From NCBI RefSeq assembly GCF_024300825.1, contig NZ_CP101323.1, positions 806,001 through 870,000 of the forward strand: a stretch of 64,000 nt of DNA. The letters run 5' to 3'. This DNA comes from Natronomonas gomsonensis (GTDB lineage: Archaea > Halobacteriota > Halobacteria > Halobacteriales > Haloarculaceae). Position 1 is the first letter of the stretch. Every line of letters begins with the position of its first letter. The translations under genes and the position numbers were made by a program. Positions 18,410 through 25,825 of the stretch are shown here, in pieces. The notes beneath the pieces were generated by a model that searched no databases, was not told where the DNA came from, and saw only the letters and a program-made list of their open reading frames with translations.

Positions 18410-18649
18410 ATGACGAAAGTGGACGCTCACGACCTGCGAACCAACGAAACCGACGACCGAGGTCGAATCTACCTCGGTACGGAGTACGCGAACAAGCGCG
18501 TGACCGTCGCGGTCGTCGAAGTCGAGTCTGAGTCACCCGACGAGGCCGAATTAGCCGCTGCGTACCGCGAGGCTTCCGAGAGCGCTGACCATCTCACTGA
18601 GGAGTGGACGGAGGCATCCGACGAGGCATGGAACGGACTCGATGAATGA
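18410..18649 (+). CDS. MazE-like antitoxin
   Basis: 79 acidic residues. The N-terminal half has 'TDDRGRIYLGTEYANKRVTVAVVEVE', which resembles the swapped-hairpin AbrB/MazE DNA-binding fold. The C-terminal half is a charged helix (ADHLTEEWTEASDEAWNGLDE) of the kind that wraps and neutralises MazF. Its stop overlaps the ATG of the MazF-like gene by 4 bp, the usual antitoxin-first order. The exact antitoxin family is not recognised; the call rests on context and on the N-terminal fold. Confidence 0.75.
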   Translation: MTKVDAHDLRTNETDDRGRIYLGTEYANKRVTVAVVEVESESPDEAELAAAYREASESADHLTEEWTEASDEAWNGLDE

Positions 18650-18999
18650 ACGATGATACAGAGATTCGGCGTGGCGATGTCGTAGTTGTTCGTCTCGACC
18701 CTGCTGAGGGCCGCGAGATGAAAAAGACTCGACCTGCGGTGATTGTGCAAAACGATATTGGAAATCGCAACTCCAGCACGACTATCGTAGCTCCGGCAAC
18801 CGGTACCCATCAAGGCTATCCGTTCGAGGTGTTGGTCGAAGCGGATGGGTCACCGTTCGACAAGGACTCCTCAGTTCGTCTGGATCAGATTCGCGTCGTC
18901 TCTGTCGAAAAACGGATTCACTCGGTTCTCGGGAGTCTGAGCGAGCCGACCATGGCCGAGGTGGACGAAGCTCTAAAACTGAGCCTCGGGCTGGATTGA
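18646..18999 (+). CDS. mazF: MazF/PemK-family toxin (mRNA interferase)
   Basis: 117 residues. Family hallmarks are 'IRRGDVVVVRLDPAEGREMKKTRPAVIVQNDIGNRNSSTTIVAPAT', which includes the RGDV start, the K-x-RPxVIVQN strand and the S/T-rich loop, and 'DQIRVVSVEKRI', which carries the D-Q-x-R-x-V motif. MazF proteins cleave RNA. The gene is intact and coupled to the upstream antitoxin. It lies inside the segment bracketed by the two aroQ ends, and may stabilise that segment. Confidence 0.9.
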   Translation: MNDDTEIRRGDVVVVRLDPAEGREMKKTRPAVIVQNDIGNRNSSTTIVAPATGTHQGYPFEVLVEADGSPFDKDSSVRLDQIRVVSVEKRIHSVLGSLSEPTMAEVDEALKLSLGLD

Positions 19000-19019
19000 G
19001 ACACGGGTTAAATACACCT

Positions 19020-19089
19020 GTTGCCGCCGTATATCGGTCTTCGCGCGGTGAGGATATTCTGTGTCTCACGTCCAGTCCTCGTCACTCAT
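19020..19089 (-). pseudogene. Decayed RelE/ParE-like toxin start
   Basis: An ATG at 19087-19089 overlaps the end of the RHH antitoxin gene by 8 bp (ATGAGTGA), the usual antitoxin-toxin junction. It reads MSDEDWT, then an in-frame TGA, then continues DTEYPHRAKTDIRR. If the TGA was once TGG, the start would read WTW followed by a helix with R-A-K-x-D-I, as in haloarchaeal RelE-type toxins. Only about 23 codons look homologous before the frame runs into the end of mazF. Short length makes the call tentative. Confidence 0.4.
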
Positions 19090-19366
19090 CGCCGTCCGTG
19101 CCGAACTGCTCCCGTGCCTCCTCGGCGCTCATGGTTCGCCCCTTGCGGATATCCTCTTCGGCTTCGAGGAGGGCAACGAGTTCGTCGCGGTCGAACGTCG
19201 GGAACTCGATTGCGTCACGCAGTGTATACCGGATGAACTCGCTCCGACTGTTGAAGCCGCGTCCCTGCCACGTCCCGTCTATCTCGTCGAGAAACGACTG
19301 GGTGACTTTGAAATTCACCGTGACGATTTCGTCCTCTCCGTCGTTTTCAGTGGTTGCTCCAGACAT
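19082..19366 (-). CDS. Ribbon-helix-helix antitoxin-like protein
   Basis: 94 residues. 'EIVTVNFKVTQSFLDEIDGTWQGRGFNSRSEFIRYTLRDAIE' is a CopG/ParD-like ribbon-helix-helix domain. The C-terminal 'RDELVALLEAEEDIRKGRTMSAEEAREQFG' matches the toxin-binding tail of RelB/ParD-type antitoxins. A functional toxin gene is missing: only a stop-interrupted remnant follows. It may now act as a lone repressor or as an anti-addiction factor. Confidence 0.82.
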   Translation of the reverse strand: MSGATTENDGEDEIVTVNFKVTQSFLDEIDGTWQGRGFNSRSEFIRYTLRDAIEFPTFDRDELVALLEAEEDIRKGRTMSAEEAREQFGTDGDE

Positions 19367-19519
19367 ACGTCCGTATTACGCTCGTCTTGCTGAATTTGTT
19401 TCGCTGGCAGATACGACTCTTCGTGAGAGGAACGAATCGACGCCAGAATCGCCAAGCCGTTGTTGCCTGAACAGAGAGATGCAAATCGGTCGATGTAGGC
19501 AAAACAGCGAGCAATCGCT

Positions 19520-20026
19520 TCACTCACGCACGGTCACCGTGACTCTCTCAGGAGCATCTCCCTGTTCGTCAGTTACGCGGATAAATAGCGAGTGGACTGA
19601 TACATCAGAGGGGGCGACTCCATCCGGTTCGACGACTTTTGCCTCGACGTGCAGGCCATAGTCCCGACGTTTGATATGTTCCAGTTCGAGTGAGGCACCG
19701 CTGGAAGCACCCATCCATTCGACCAAGATAAGATACCAACTGGCGAAATCCGTTTCCTCGATGAAATCTATCGGATCGTAGTCCTCTCGATTCGTTCGGA
19801 GTGTCAATACTGCGTCGGTTGCCTCAGAAGCGCTCGTTACAGCGATTGCAGATGGCCGTTCACGCCCTTTCGAATCAACGTGACCATCTCCCCAATGTTC
19901 CGTTTCGACAGTCATCCCGTCGGGCGTCTGTGGGGTATGTAACCCCCAGCCAGATACGCTCGAACACCCGGACAAGCCCCCAAAGACGGTTATACCGCCC
20001 AAAGCGACGAGACGACGCCGTTTCAT
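19520..20026 (-). CDS. Small lipoprotein of unknown function
   Basis: 168 residues. The N-terminus MKRRRLVALGGITVFGGLSGC has three Arg and a lipobox Cys at 21. The mature domain has alternating beta-like strands ('SAIAVTSASEATDAVLTLRTN', 'SWYLILVEWMGASSGASLELEHI', 'SLFIRVTDEQGDAPERVTVTVRE') and may be an immunoglobulin-like or similar beta-sandwich. No family is recognised. It lies within the segment flanked by aroQ ends and is less G+C-rich than core genes. Confidence 0.75.
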   Translation of the reverse strand: MKRRRLVALGGITVFGGLSGCSSVSGWGLHTPQTPDGMTVETEHWGDGHVDSKGRERPSAIAVTSASEATDAVLTLRTNREDYDPIDFIEETDFASWYLILVEWMGASSGASLELEHIKRRDYGLHVEAKVVEPDGVAPSDVSVHSLFIRVTDEQGDAPERVTVTVRE

Positions 20027-20067
20027 ACCATATACTGAAACTTCAATTTAAGAATATTTAGTGCCGG

Positions 20068-20085
20068 TTATAGATTGTTCTATAA
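20068..20085. repeat. A+T-rich inverted repeat between lipoprotein and aroQ
   Basis: TTATAG at 20068-20073 pairs with CTATAA at 20080-20085 over six bases. It sits in a 131-bp A+T-rich gap (20027-20157) upstream of the lipoprotein gene and downstream of aroQ. It could be a promoter-proximal operator or a terminator stem. The rest of the gap shows no gene. Confidence 0.3.
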
Positions 20086-20157
20086 GCAGACTCGACCCAG
20101 CGGCTAGTCAGGCCAATTTAACGTGAAAGAGAGGACTGCACAAAATCGTATTATGTG

Positions 20158-20190
20158 TTACCGAGACTCACGTTGCTCAACCTTGTTCAA
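20158..20190 (-). repeat. 3' end of aroQ (candidate att site, copy B)
   Basis: The last ten codons and stop (LNKVEQRESR, TAA) of the intact aroQ gene. It pairs with copy A at 18225-18257, in the same orientation, 1933 bp away. The copies flank the mazEF-like operon, the RHH gene, the toxin remnant and the small lipoprotein. Confidence 0.8.
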
Positions 20191-20508
20191 CTCGATGAGC
20201 AGCCGGAAAATCGCTTTCACGAGGTTGTCGTCAACGCCGAATCGCTGGGCGTTGTCGCCGGCGCGGTCCATGACGGCCTGTTCTTGGGACTCGTCGGTCG
20301 TCGGCAGTCCCTGTTCGCGCTTCACAGCGGCGATGCTCTCGGCGACGTAGGTCCGTTGGGCGATGAGTTCGACGATTTCGCGGTCGATGGTCTGTATCTC
20401 CTCGCGGAGTTCGTCGAGGTCCATTTCGGCGGGGTCGCCGCCCGTTCGAGCGGCGGCCTCGTCGTTCACTTCGTCGTCGCTCCCGTCAGTTGTGTCGTTG
20501 TCAGCCAT
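20158..20508 (-). CDS. aroQ: Chorismate mutase (AroQ class)
   Basis: 116 residues. After an acidic N-terminus of about 30 residues comes the AroQ helical domain: 'LDELREEIQTIDREIVELIAQRTYVAESIAAVKREQGLP', with catalytic-type Arg and Lys, then 'DNAQRFGVDDNLVKAIFRLLIELN'. It converts chorismate to prephenate, feeding tyrA. The ATG at 20508 lies inside aroK and gives a 43-bp overlap, so the two genes are an operon. Its last ten codons plus stop are duplicated at 18225-18257, which indicates that DNA has been inserted at this 3' end and the gene restored. Confidence 0.93.
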   Translation of the reverse strand: MADNDTTDGSDDEVNDEAAARTGGDPAEMDLDELREEIQTIDREIVELIAQRTYVAESIAAVKREQGLPTTDESQEQAVMDRAGDNAQRFGVDDNLVKAIFRLLIELNKVEQRESR

Positions 20509-21308
20509 GTGTGTCCGTCTCGTTGGTCCCAGATATCTTTCAGTCGTTCCAGTGCCTCGCGGTCGCCGACGGCGGTGTAGCTCGGTCCGGTTCCCGAAAG
20601 CGACGCGGCCGATTCCGGCATCGCCTCCACGATGGGTTCCGTCGGGTAGCCCAAGGCCGCACAGAAGGCGAGGCCGTTGACGCACATCGCTCGCTCGTAG
20701 TCGCCGTCGGACGCCAGCTCGTAAACCACGTCGGCCATCGGCGCGACGCGCTCACACCGGGCCACGTCGGCGTCGGCGGAAAACGAGCGCTCGTCGGGCG
20801 TGTAGACGAGTACGTCCCATTCGGGTTCGTCCCGTCGGATGAGCACGTCGTCGGTGTTGTCGGTGACGGTGACGCCGCCGAGCATCGACGCCGAGGCGTC
20901 GTCGAAGGCGCCCGTAATCGTCACGCCGGCGTCGCGGGCGGCCTCGACGCCGAGGCGGCAGGCGTCCTCGCGGTCCATCTCGGCGCCGAGGGCGTCCAGC
21001 GTCGCCAGCACCGTCGCGTTGGCGGCGGCGCTGGAAGATTTGAGTCCCGAGGCCATCGGAACCTCGCTTTCGGTGCGGACGTGGCCGCCCTCGCCGTCGC
21101 CGAAGCGCTCGACGACGCTCTCGACGCATCGCTCGATGAGGCGGGTGTCGGCGTCGGGCGCTTCGGCCACCTCGCCGGTGACCTCACCGGTGGCATCCAA
21201 CTCGACGGTCGCCTCGGTGTAGGCGTCGATGGCGAAAGCCGAACCGTAGCCGTTCGCCAGAGCGTTGAGTACGGTGCCCGCTGCAGGGGCGACTGCGCGA
21301 CCATCCAT
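20466..21308 (-). CDS. aroK: Archaeal shikimate kinase (GHMP superfamily)
   Basis: 280 residues. It is the archaeal, GHMP-type replacement of bacterial AroK, phosphorylating shikimate. Motifs are an N-terminal 'AAGTVLNALANGYGSAFAID', the ATP loop 'EVPMASGLKSSSAAANATVLA' (P-x3-G-L-x-S-S-x-A) and the C-terminal 'PESAASLSGTGPSYTAVGD' glycine loop. It precedes aroQ with a 43-bp overlap, which suggests coupled translation of two shikimate/chorismate enzymes. Confidence 0.93.
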   Translation of the reverse strand: MDGRAVAPAAGTVLNALANGYGSAFAIDAYTEATVELDATGEVTGEVAEAPDADTRLIERCVESVVERFGDGEGGHVRTESEVPMASGLKSSSAAANATVLATLDALGAEMDREDACRLGVEAARDAGVTITGAFDDASASMLGGVTVTDNTDDVLIRRDEPEWDVLVYTPDERSFSADADVARCERVAPMADVVYELASDGDYERAMCVNGLAFCAALGYPTEPIVEAMPESAASLSGTGPSYTAVGDREALERLKDIWDQRDGHTWLTTTQLTGATTK

Positions 21309-21363
21309 CGGCCGAACCTCGGCCGGGCGGCTACAAAGCGGTGGCGGTTAGCGCAACGGCGCA

Positions 21364-21780
21364 TTATCCTCCGAGTAGTTCGATTCGATTCCCATCGGGG
21401 TCACGGAGGAAGACGAGTCGCGTCCCGCTTTCGGTCGTCCGTGGCTCGCTGACCGTCTCGATGTCGTCGGGCAGGCCGGCGACGAAGGCGTCGACGTCCT
21501 CGACGGCGAACCCGACGTGGCAAGCCCCCGGTTGGTTGAGCGCCGAGGTGGAAGCCGGTCCCTCGGGGTCGTACTCGACGAGTTCGATGCGGACGCCGTC
21601 GGCATCGAGGTGTGCGAACGTTCCGGAGGCGCCGTCGACGTCGACGGCGGTCGCGAACGCCTCGCCGCCGACTTCGAACCGGGAGAGGACTTCGAGACCG
21701 AGCGTGTCGCGATAGAAAGCGACTGCACGGTCGAGATTCGAGACTGTCAGGCCGACGTGGTGGGCCGTGAGGTCGGTCAT
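21364..21780 (-). CDS. VOC-family (glyoxalase/dioxygenase fold) protein
   Basis: 138 residues made of two beta-alpha-beta-beta-beta modules: 'AHHVGLTVSNLDRAVAFYRDTLGLEVL' and 'CHVGFAVEDVDAFVAGL', ending in 'FLRDPDGNRIELL'. Metal ligands expected in the fold (His near the start, Glu in 'RIELVEYD', His in 'CHVGF', Glu in 'RIELL') are all present. A lactoylglutathione-lyase or methylmalonyl-CoA-epimerase-like reaction is possible; the substrate cannot be told. The start at 21780 is preferred over an in-frame start four codons upstream. Confidence 0.85.
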   Translation of the reverse strand: MTDLTAHHVGLTVSNLDRAVAFYRDTLGLEVLSRFEVGGEAFATAVDVDGASGTFAHLDADGVRIELVEYDPEGPASTSALNQPGACHVGFAVEDVDAFVAGLPDDIETVSEPRTTESGTRLVFLRDPDGNRIELLGG

Positions 21781-21858
21781 GGGTGGCACCACTCGCCGAG
21801 CGAGGAAGGCACTTCCGACGGGCGAAGACAGTTGCTGCTCGACGCCGTGGGTCGGGGC

Positions 21859-22653
21859 ATGTCACAACCGGAAATCCCAGCCCCGGGGTTCGGCACGTCG
21901 GGATTAGAGGGCGAAGAGTGCGTCGAAGCGGTCGGTGCGGCGCTCGAAGCGGGCTATCGGCACATCGACACCGCACAGATGTACGACAACGAAGCGGCGG
22001 TCGGCGAGGCGCTGGCCGAAAGCGACGTTGACCGCGAGGCGGTGTTTCTCGCGACGAAGGTACACCCCGACTCGCTCGCGCCCGATGACGTACGTCGGAC
22101 GACCGAAGCGAGTCTCGACAGACTCGGCGTCGATGCGGTCGATTTGCTGTACGTCCACTGGCCGATTCGCGCCTACGACGCCGAGACGACGCTGGCGGCG
22201 TTCGACGGACTCCGTGAGGCGGGCCTGACACGCCACGTCGGCATCTCGAACTTCACGCCCGAACTCCTCAGGGAGGCCCGCGAACTGCTCGACTCGCCAA
22301 TCCTCGCCCACCAACTGGAGTGTCATCCGCTGTTGCCCCAATCCGAGTTGGCAGATATCGCCCGCGAGACGGGCCATCGTCTCGTCGCGTACTCCCCGCT
22401 CGCACAGGGTGAGTTACTCGAACATTCCACCGTTCGGATGGTCGCCGACGACCTCGGCGTGACGCCCGCACAGGCGGTGTTGGCGTGGCACCTTGACCGA
22501 GACATCATCCCGATTCCGAAGGCTCGCGGCGAACACGTCCGGGAGAACATCGGTGCCAGAGAGGTCGCACTCACCGACGAAGCCCGGACCTGTCTCGACG
22601 GCATCGACGAACGACGACGCGTGGTCGACCCCGACGGCGCGCCGTGGAACTGA
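21859..22653 (+). CDS. Aldo/keto reductase
   Basis: 264 residues of the (beta/alpha)8 aldo/keto reductase family, NADPH-dependent. 'GYRHIDTAQMYDNEAAVGEAL' holds the catalytic Asp and Tyr, 'VFLATKVHPDSL' the Lys and 'LLYVHWPI' the His. 'IPIPKARGEHVRENIGA' is the cofactor 2'-phosphate site. The frame is open far upstream, but the ATG at 21859 begins the conserved fold. It is divergent from the VOC gene across 78 bp. Confidence 0.93.
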   Translation: MSQPEIPAPGFGTSGLEGEECVEAVGAALEAGYRHIDTAQMYDNEAAVGEALAESDVDREAVFLATKVHPDSLAPDDVRRTTEASLDRLGVDAVDLLYVHWPIRAYDAETTLAAFDGLREAGLTRHVGISNFTPELLREARELLDSPILAHQLECHPLLPQSELADIARETGHRLVAYSPLAQGELLEHSTVRMVADDLGVTPAQAVLAWHLDRDIIPIPKARGEHVRENIGAREVALTDEARTCLDGIDERRRVVDPDGAPWN

Positions 22654-22772
22654 CGGCGACAGACGCTCCGACGAAACACGGAACCGAATGCGACGGCCGA
22701 TAGAGGCCGACGGCCGACCTCCGCCGTCGCCCAACCGCCCTGCTTTTGCCGTCGCCGGCCGAAGCCCCGTCA

Positions 22773-23252
22773 ATGAGCCAGCGAAGCGACATCGCACCTG
22801 ACACCCTCTCGGTCTCGCTGGAGCCGGAGGGCGTCGAGGTGGAGTACGTCGACGGGCGGTCGGTGTTCTACCACGGCGTGCCGGCAAAGCGGGAGGGGTC
22901 GGTCGTCTGTGGCCCCGGCAAGGACGTCCACGTCCTCGTCACCTCCCCCGACGAACGGGAGGGCGTCATGGTGTACGTCAACGACCGCAACACCCACGAC
23001 GACATCCTCGAATCGACCGGCGTTGGGCGCGTCATCATCGAACGCGACGAGGAGACCTCGCTGTTTCCCGGCGTCGACGCCGAAAACCACGGCTACCGGG
23101 TCGAAGTGTCCGCAGACCCCGAAGCCGCCCGCGGGCGGGTGTTCGTCTTCGCCGAAGACGAGATGGGCGAGGCGTCCTACGAAATCGTCTCGGCGAGCAA
23201 CGACGAGGGCGAACCCGTCACCGACGGAGACGATTCAGACGGGGACAAGTGA
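22773..23252 (+). CDS. Conserved haloarchaeal protein (DUF5796-like)
   Basis: 159 residues. It opens with 'DIAPDTLSVSLEPEGVEVEYVDGRSVFYHGVP' and consists of beta-strand-rich sequence with an acidic tail (DGDDSDGDK). It resembles a haloarchaea-restricted uncharacterised family; no catalytic motif is evident. Its stop overlaps the ATG of the next small gene by one base, so both are likely one operon. Confidence 0.75.
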   Translation: MSQRSDIAPDTLSVSLEPEGVEVEYVDGRSVFYHGVPAKREGSVVCGPGKDVHVLVTSPDEREGVMVYVNDRNTHDDILESTGVGRVIIERDEETSLFPGVDAENHGYRVEVSADPEAARGRVFVFAEDEMGEASYEIVSASNDEGEPVTDGDDSDGDK

Positions 23253-23494
23253 TGCCGCTGAAGAAGGCGTGGCAACCGCTCGAACGGTCGACCGTCGGGA
23301 CGGCACCGGACCGGTACGGCGTGTACGAACTCGGAGACGGCGACGGGAACGTCCTCGCAGTCGACCACGGACCGCTCCGTGACAGCCTGAAGGAGGCCCT
23401 CGCCTACGGCGACGGCGAAGAGGTCCGGTGGCAAACGACCCAGAACCGCCAACAGGCCGAGCGACTCACCGAAGAACACCGGAACCGGTTATAG
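23252..23494 (+). CDS. Small haloarchaeal protein, possibly a reduced GIY-YIG-like fold
   Basis: 80 residues. 'TAPDRYGVYELGDGDGNVLAVDHGPLRDSLKEALAYG' recalls the first two strands of GIY-YIG domains (here YGVYEL), but the catalytic Arg/Glu arrangement is not evident, so nuclease activity should not be assumed. An in-frame GTG one codon upstream is less likely than the ATG at 23252, which overlaps the preceding stop. Confidence 0.65.
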   Translation: MPLKKAWQPLERSTVGTAPDRYGVYELGDGDGNVLAVDHGPLRDSLKEALAYGDGEEVRWQTTQNRQQAERLTEEHRNRL

Positions 23495-23503
23495 CAGAGT
23501 TCA

Positions 23504-23848
23504 TCACTCTGTTTCGACTTCCCGAATCCGCAGTTGGCCATCTGCGGCCGTGATCGCGAGGGTCGCCCCGGCCGTCTCGATTCGGAGCGCCTCGGCGTGG
23601 ATGTCCTCGGCGCCGCGGGACCGCAACAGCGTCACGAGTTGGTCGAGTTCGCCGTCCGTCGCAGTGACCGTCCGGGCGTCGCCCGGACCCGAATCGAGCG
23701 TGTCCTCCGCCGCATCCGCGATACCGACGACGTTGCCGCAGTCGACACATTCCAAAAGCGTGACGCCGGGCGCCTCGCTCGGAACCGCAGCCCCACCGCA
23801 GCGCTCACACGTCCTCTCGCTGTCGGGTCGTGACTCCTCGGAACCCAT
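23504..23848 (-). CDS. Zinc-ribbon protein of unknown function
   Basis: 114 residues. Four cysteines in CERCGGAA then LECVDCGNVV form a zinc ribbon in the first 40 residues. The second half ('TATDGELDQLVTLLRSRGAEDIHAEALRIETAGATLAIT') is an alpha/beta segment ending in a short beta hairpin. The family is not recognised. It is convergent with the small gene before it. Confidence 0.7.
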   Translation of the reverse strand: MGSEESRPDSERTCERCGGAAVPSEAPGVTLLECVDCGNVVGIADAAEDTLDSGPGDARTVTATDGELDQLVTLLRSRGAEDIHAEALRIETAGATLAITAADGQLRIREVETE

Positions 23849-24011
23849 CAAACGCGTCGCCGTCCCGATGGACAATAGAGGGTTCGGTTCCCGCGGTGAC
23901 TGACCGTTACCCGATTTCCCGGGTAGTACGTCCATACCTCACGCGCCGAACCTACGACTGCACCGCTCGGCGGCGTTGGGTACCTGTCGGGACGGGGTCA
24001 CCGTCACGCAT

Positions 24012-25193
24012 CTAGGGTGTGACGTTCTCCCCGCCACTCCCCACTCCGCTTCCGTTCTCGAAGGGTCCGAGCGAACCGTCGCTCCCGCCCTCTGACCGCG
24101 GGAAGCGAACCGTGAACCGAGTACCGTCGTTGGTGTCGGCTACGTCGATGCCGGCGTCGTAGGAGTCGGCGAGTTTCCGGACGAGGTACAGCCCCAGTCC
24201 GTCCCCGTCGCTCGATTGTCCCCGAACTTCGGGGTCGAACATGTCGTCTCGAACCGACTCCGGAATCCCCTCGCCGTCGTCGTCGATTCGCACGACGATG
24301 GCCTCGCCGTCGGTGGTGCCATCGACCGTAACCGTGAGATTCTCGGTCGGGTTGTGCGAAACTGCGTTGTCGAGAAGGTTCTTGAACAACTCGACGACGA
24401 GGTCGTCAGCCTCGACGTACAGCGGGTCGTCGATATCGGTAACGACCGTCGCTTCGGGCGCCTTCGACTGTATCAACGAACTCTGTTCCCGAAGCACGGG
24501 GGCGAGGTCGATGGGTTCGAGGTCGCGGTTTCCGGTTTCGGATTCGATAATCGCGTCGGCGGTTTCGAGCAGTTGTCGCATCGACTCGGTGCGGCCCTCG
24601 ATGTGTTCGAGGTACTCGCGGTTCTGTGCGGATTCGACCTCGCCTTCGAGGAGGTCGGCATAGCCGCCGATGGTCACGAGGTCGTGACGAACGTCGTGTC
24701 TGAGGAGTCGAAGCAGGAACAACAGCGTGTCTCGCTGGTCTTCCTTCTCCTCGACGAGCCGTCGGTTCTGGACGGCCTGGCCCCGGTTGAGGCCGATGAG
24801 GGCGCCCGCGGCGGCGCCGACCGACCCGACGACGACGAGTTCGTTGAGGATTTCGAGAGTGAACTGTCCCGCGAGGAGGTCCGGGGCCGACGCCCAGAGG
24901 ACGAACAGCGCCATGAGTCCGAACCCGCCGGCACACCACTTCGCGGCGCTGAAACACTCTGCTGTGTCAAGGTCGCTCCGGTAGATGGTCAGCCCCGACA
25001 TCACGACGATGTATCCGAAGACGACGTGGACGACGATTCCCAGTACCGCCTGATTGACCGACGACGTCCCCGGAAGTCCCCACGCGAACCAGAAGGTCAG
25101 TCCCGCGGCTGCGAGGGTCACGCCGAGGGAGATAAACACGAACCCCCACCGTCGACCGGGGCTTTCGAACATCGTCCCTTCTTCAGGCCCCAT
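24012..25193 (-). CDS. Membrane-bound sensor histidine kinase
   Basis: 393 residues. Four hydrophobic helices occupy about 15-140. A short coiled linker ('NRRLVEEKEDQRDTLLFLLRLL') is followed by the phosphoacceptor helix LRHDVRHDLVTIGGYADLL (His near 166) and an ATPase domain with N box LLDNAVSHN, G1 DDDGEGIPES and G2 GLGLYLVRKLAD. The HDVRHDL H-box is the haloarchaeal type. No receiver gene lies adjacent. An ATG seven codons downstream is an alternative start. Confidence 0.92.
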   Translation of the reverse strand: MGPEEGTMFESPGRRWGFVFISLGVTLAAAGLTFWFAWGLPGTSSVNQAVLGIVVHVVFGYIVVMSGLTIYRSDLDTAECFSAAKWCAGGFGLMALFVLWASAPDLLAGQFTLEILNELVVVGSVGAAAGALIGLNRGQAVQNRRLVEEKEDQRDTLLFLLRLLRHDVRHDLVTIGGYADLLEGEVESAQNREYLEHIEGRTESMRQLLETADAIIESETGNRDLEPIDLAPVLREQSSLIQSKAPEATVVTDIDDPLYVEADDLVVELFKNLLDNAVSHNPTENLTVTVDGTTDGEAIVVRIDDDGEGIPESVRDDMFDPEVRGQSSDGDGLGLYLVRKLADSYDAGIDVADTNDGTRFTVRFPRSEGGSDGSLGPFENGSGVGSGGENVTP

Positions 25194-25249
25194 GTTGGTA
25201 TACGTGTCGCCCGATTGTCTGAAGTCGTCCGACGGCGGCCCGCTGAGTC

Positions 25250-25435
25250 TCAGCGGTTGTCGAGAGCGATGACGACCACACAGCCGAGAAGACAGCCAAC
25301 TGCGAGAACGTAGAGCCCCCGACCGACGGCCGCCGGTGCACTCAGTTGTGTGGCCCCGAAACGGGCAAGCAGGAGCACGAGCGCCACGACTAGGAGCGTG
25401 ATTATTTGTTCGCGTGCGGTTCCGGGTACATCCAT
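25250..25435 (-). CDS. Small two-helix membrane protein
   Basis: 61 residues with two hydrophobic helices ('IITLLVVALVLLLARFG' and 'GLYVLAVGCLLGCVVVIALD'). Its ATG overlaps the stop of the larger membrane gene upstream (TAATG), so the pair is coupled. No family is recognised. Confidence 0.65.
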   Translation of the reverse strand: MDVPGTAREQIITLLVVALVLLLARFGATQLSAPAAVGRGLYVLAVGCLLGCVVVIALDNR

Positions 25436-25740
25436 TATCCGTCGTCGAAGGTTATCGACGCGTCGGCGTCGAACAGCGCGTAGAACCCGGCAAGGGCGAG
25501 CAGCGCGAGCGCGCCGATTTCGAGACCGTGGCCGAGTACATGAAGCGGTCCGTGAACGGTAATATCGAACGCCTCGGCGATGATGGCTGCCGTGCCAGCC
25601 AGCGTCGCCGAGCCGACGAGTCCGCCGACACGGGCCCACCCCTCGCGGGTGAGCGCGAACGCAACTGCGACGACAACGACTGCGAGTGCAAGTATGAACG
25701 CCGATTCGCCTGCCGGGTGACCGGAGTGTAGCGGAAGCAT
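25435..25740 (-). CDS. Small membrane protein of unknown function
   Basis: 101 residues with about three membrane helices ('AFILALAVVVVAVAFAL', 'VGGLVGSATLAGTAAIIAEAF', 'GLEIGALALLALAGFYALF'). It begins MLPLHSGHPAGESAF. It is the first gene of a two-gene membrane operon, and is divergent from the FAD oxidase. An upstream in-frame start exists at 25827 but would overlap that gene's promoter and its start. Confidence 0.65.
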   Translation of the reverse strand: MLPLHSGHPAGESAFILALAVVVVAVAFALTREGWARVGGLVGSATLAGTAAIIAEAFDITVHGPLHVLGHGLEIGALALLALAGFYALFDADASITFDDG

Positions 25741-25825
25741 ACGCGTCCACTCGGAATCGTCCGACTCAACAGTTCCGGTCGAAGCCCGCGGGGGATTTAT
25801 GCATGCGTCGCGTTCACACCACGCC

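Noticed and set aside
19315-19527. 70-codon minus-strand frame overlapping the RHH gene start
   Set aside because: It overlaps the RHH coding region in another frame and has no recognised motif; it is probably promoter DNA of the RHH gene.
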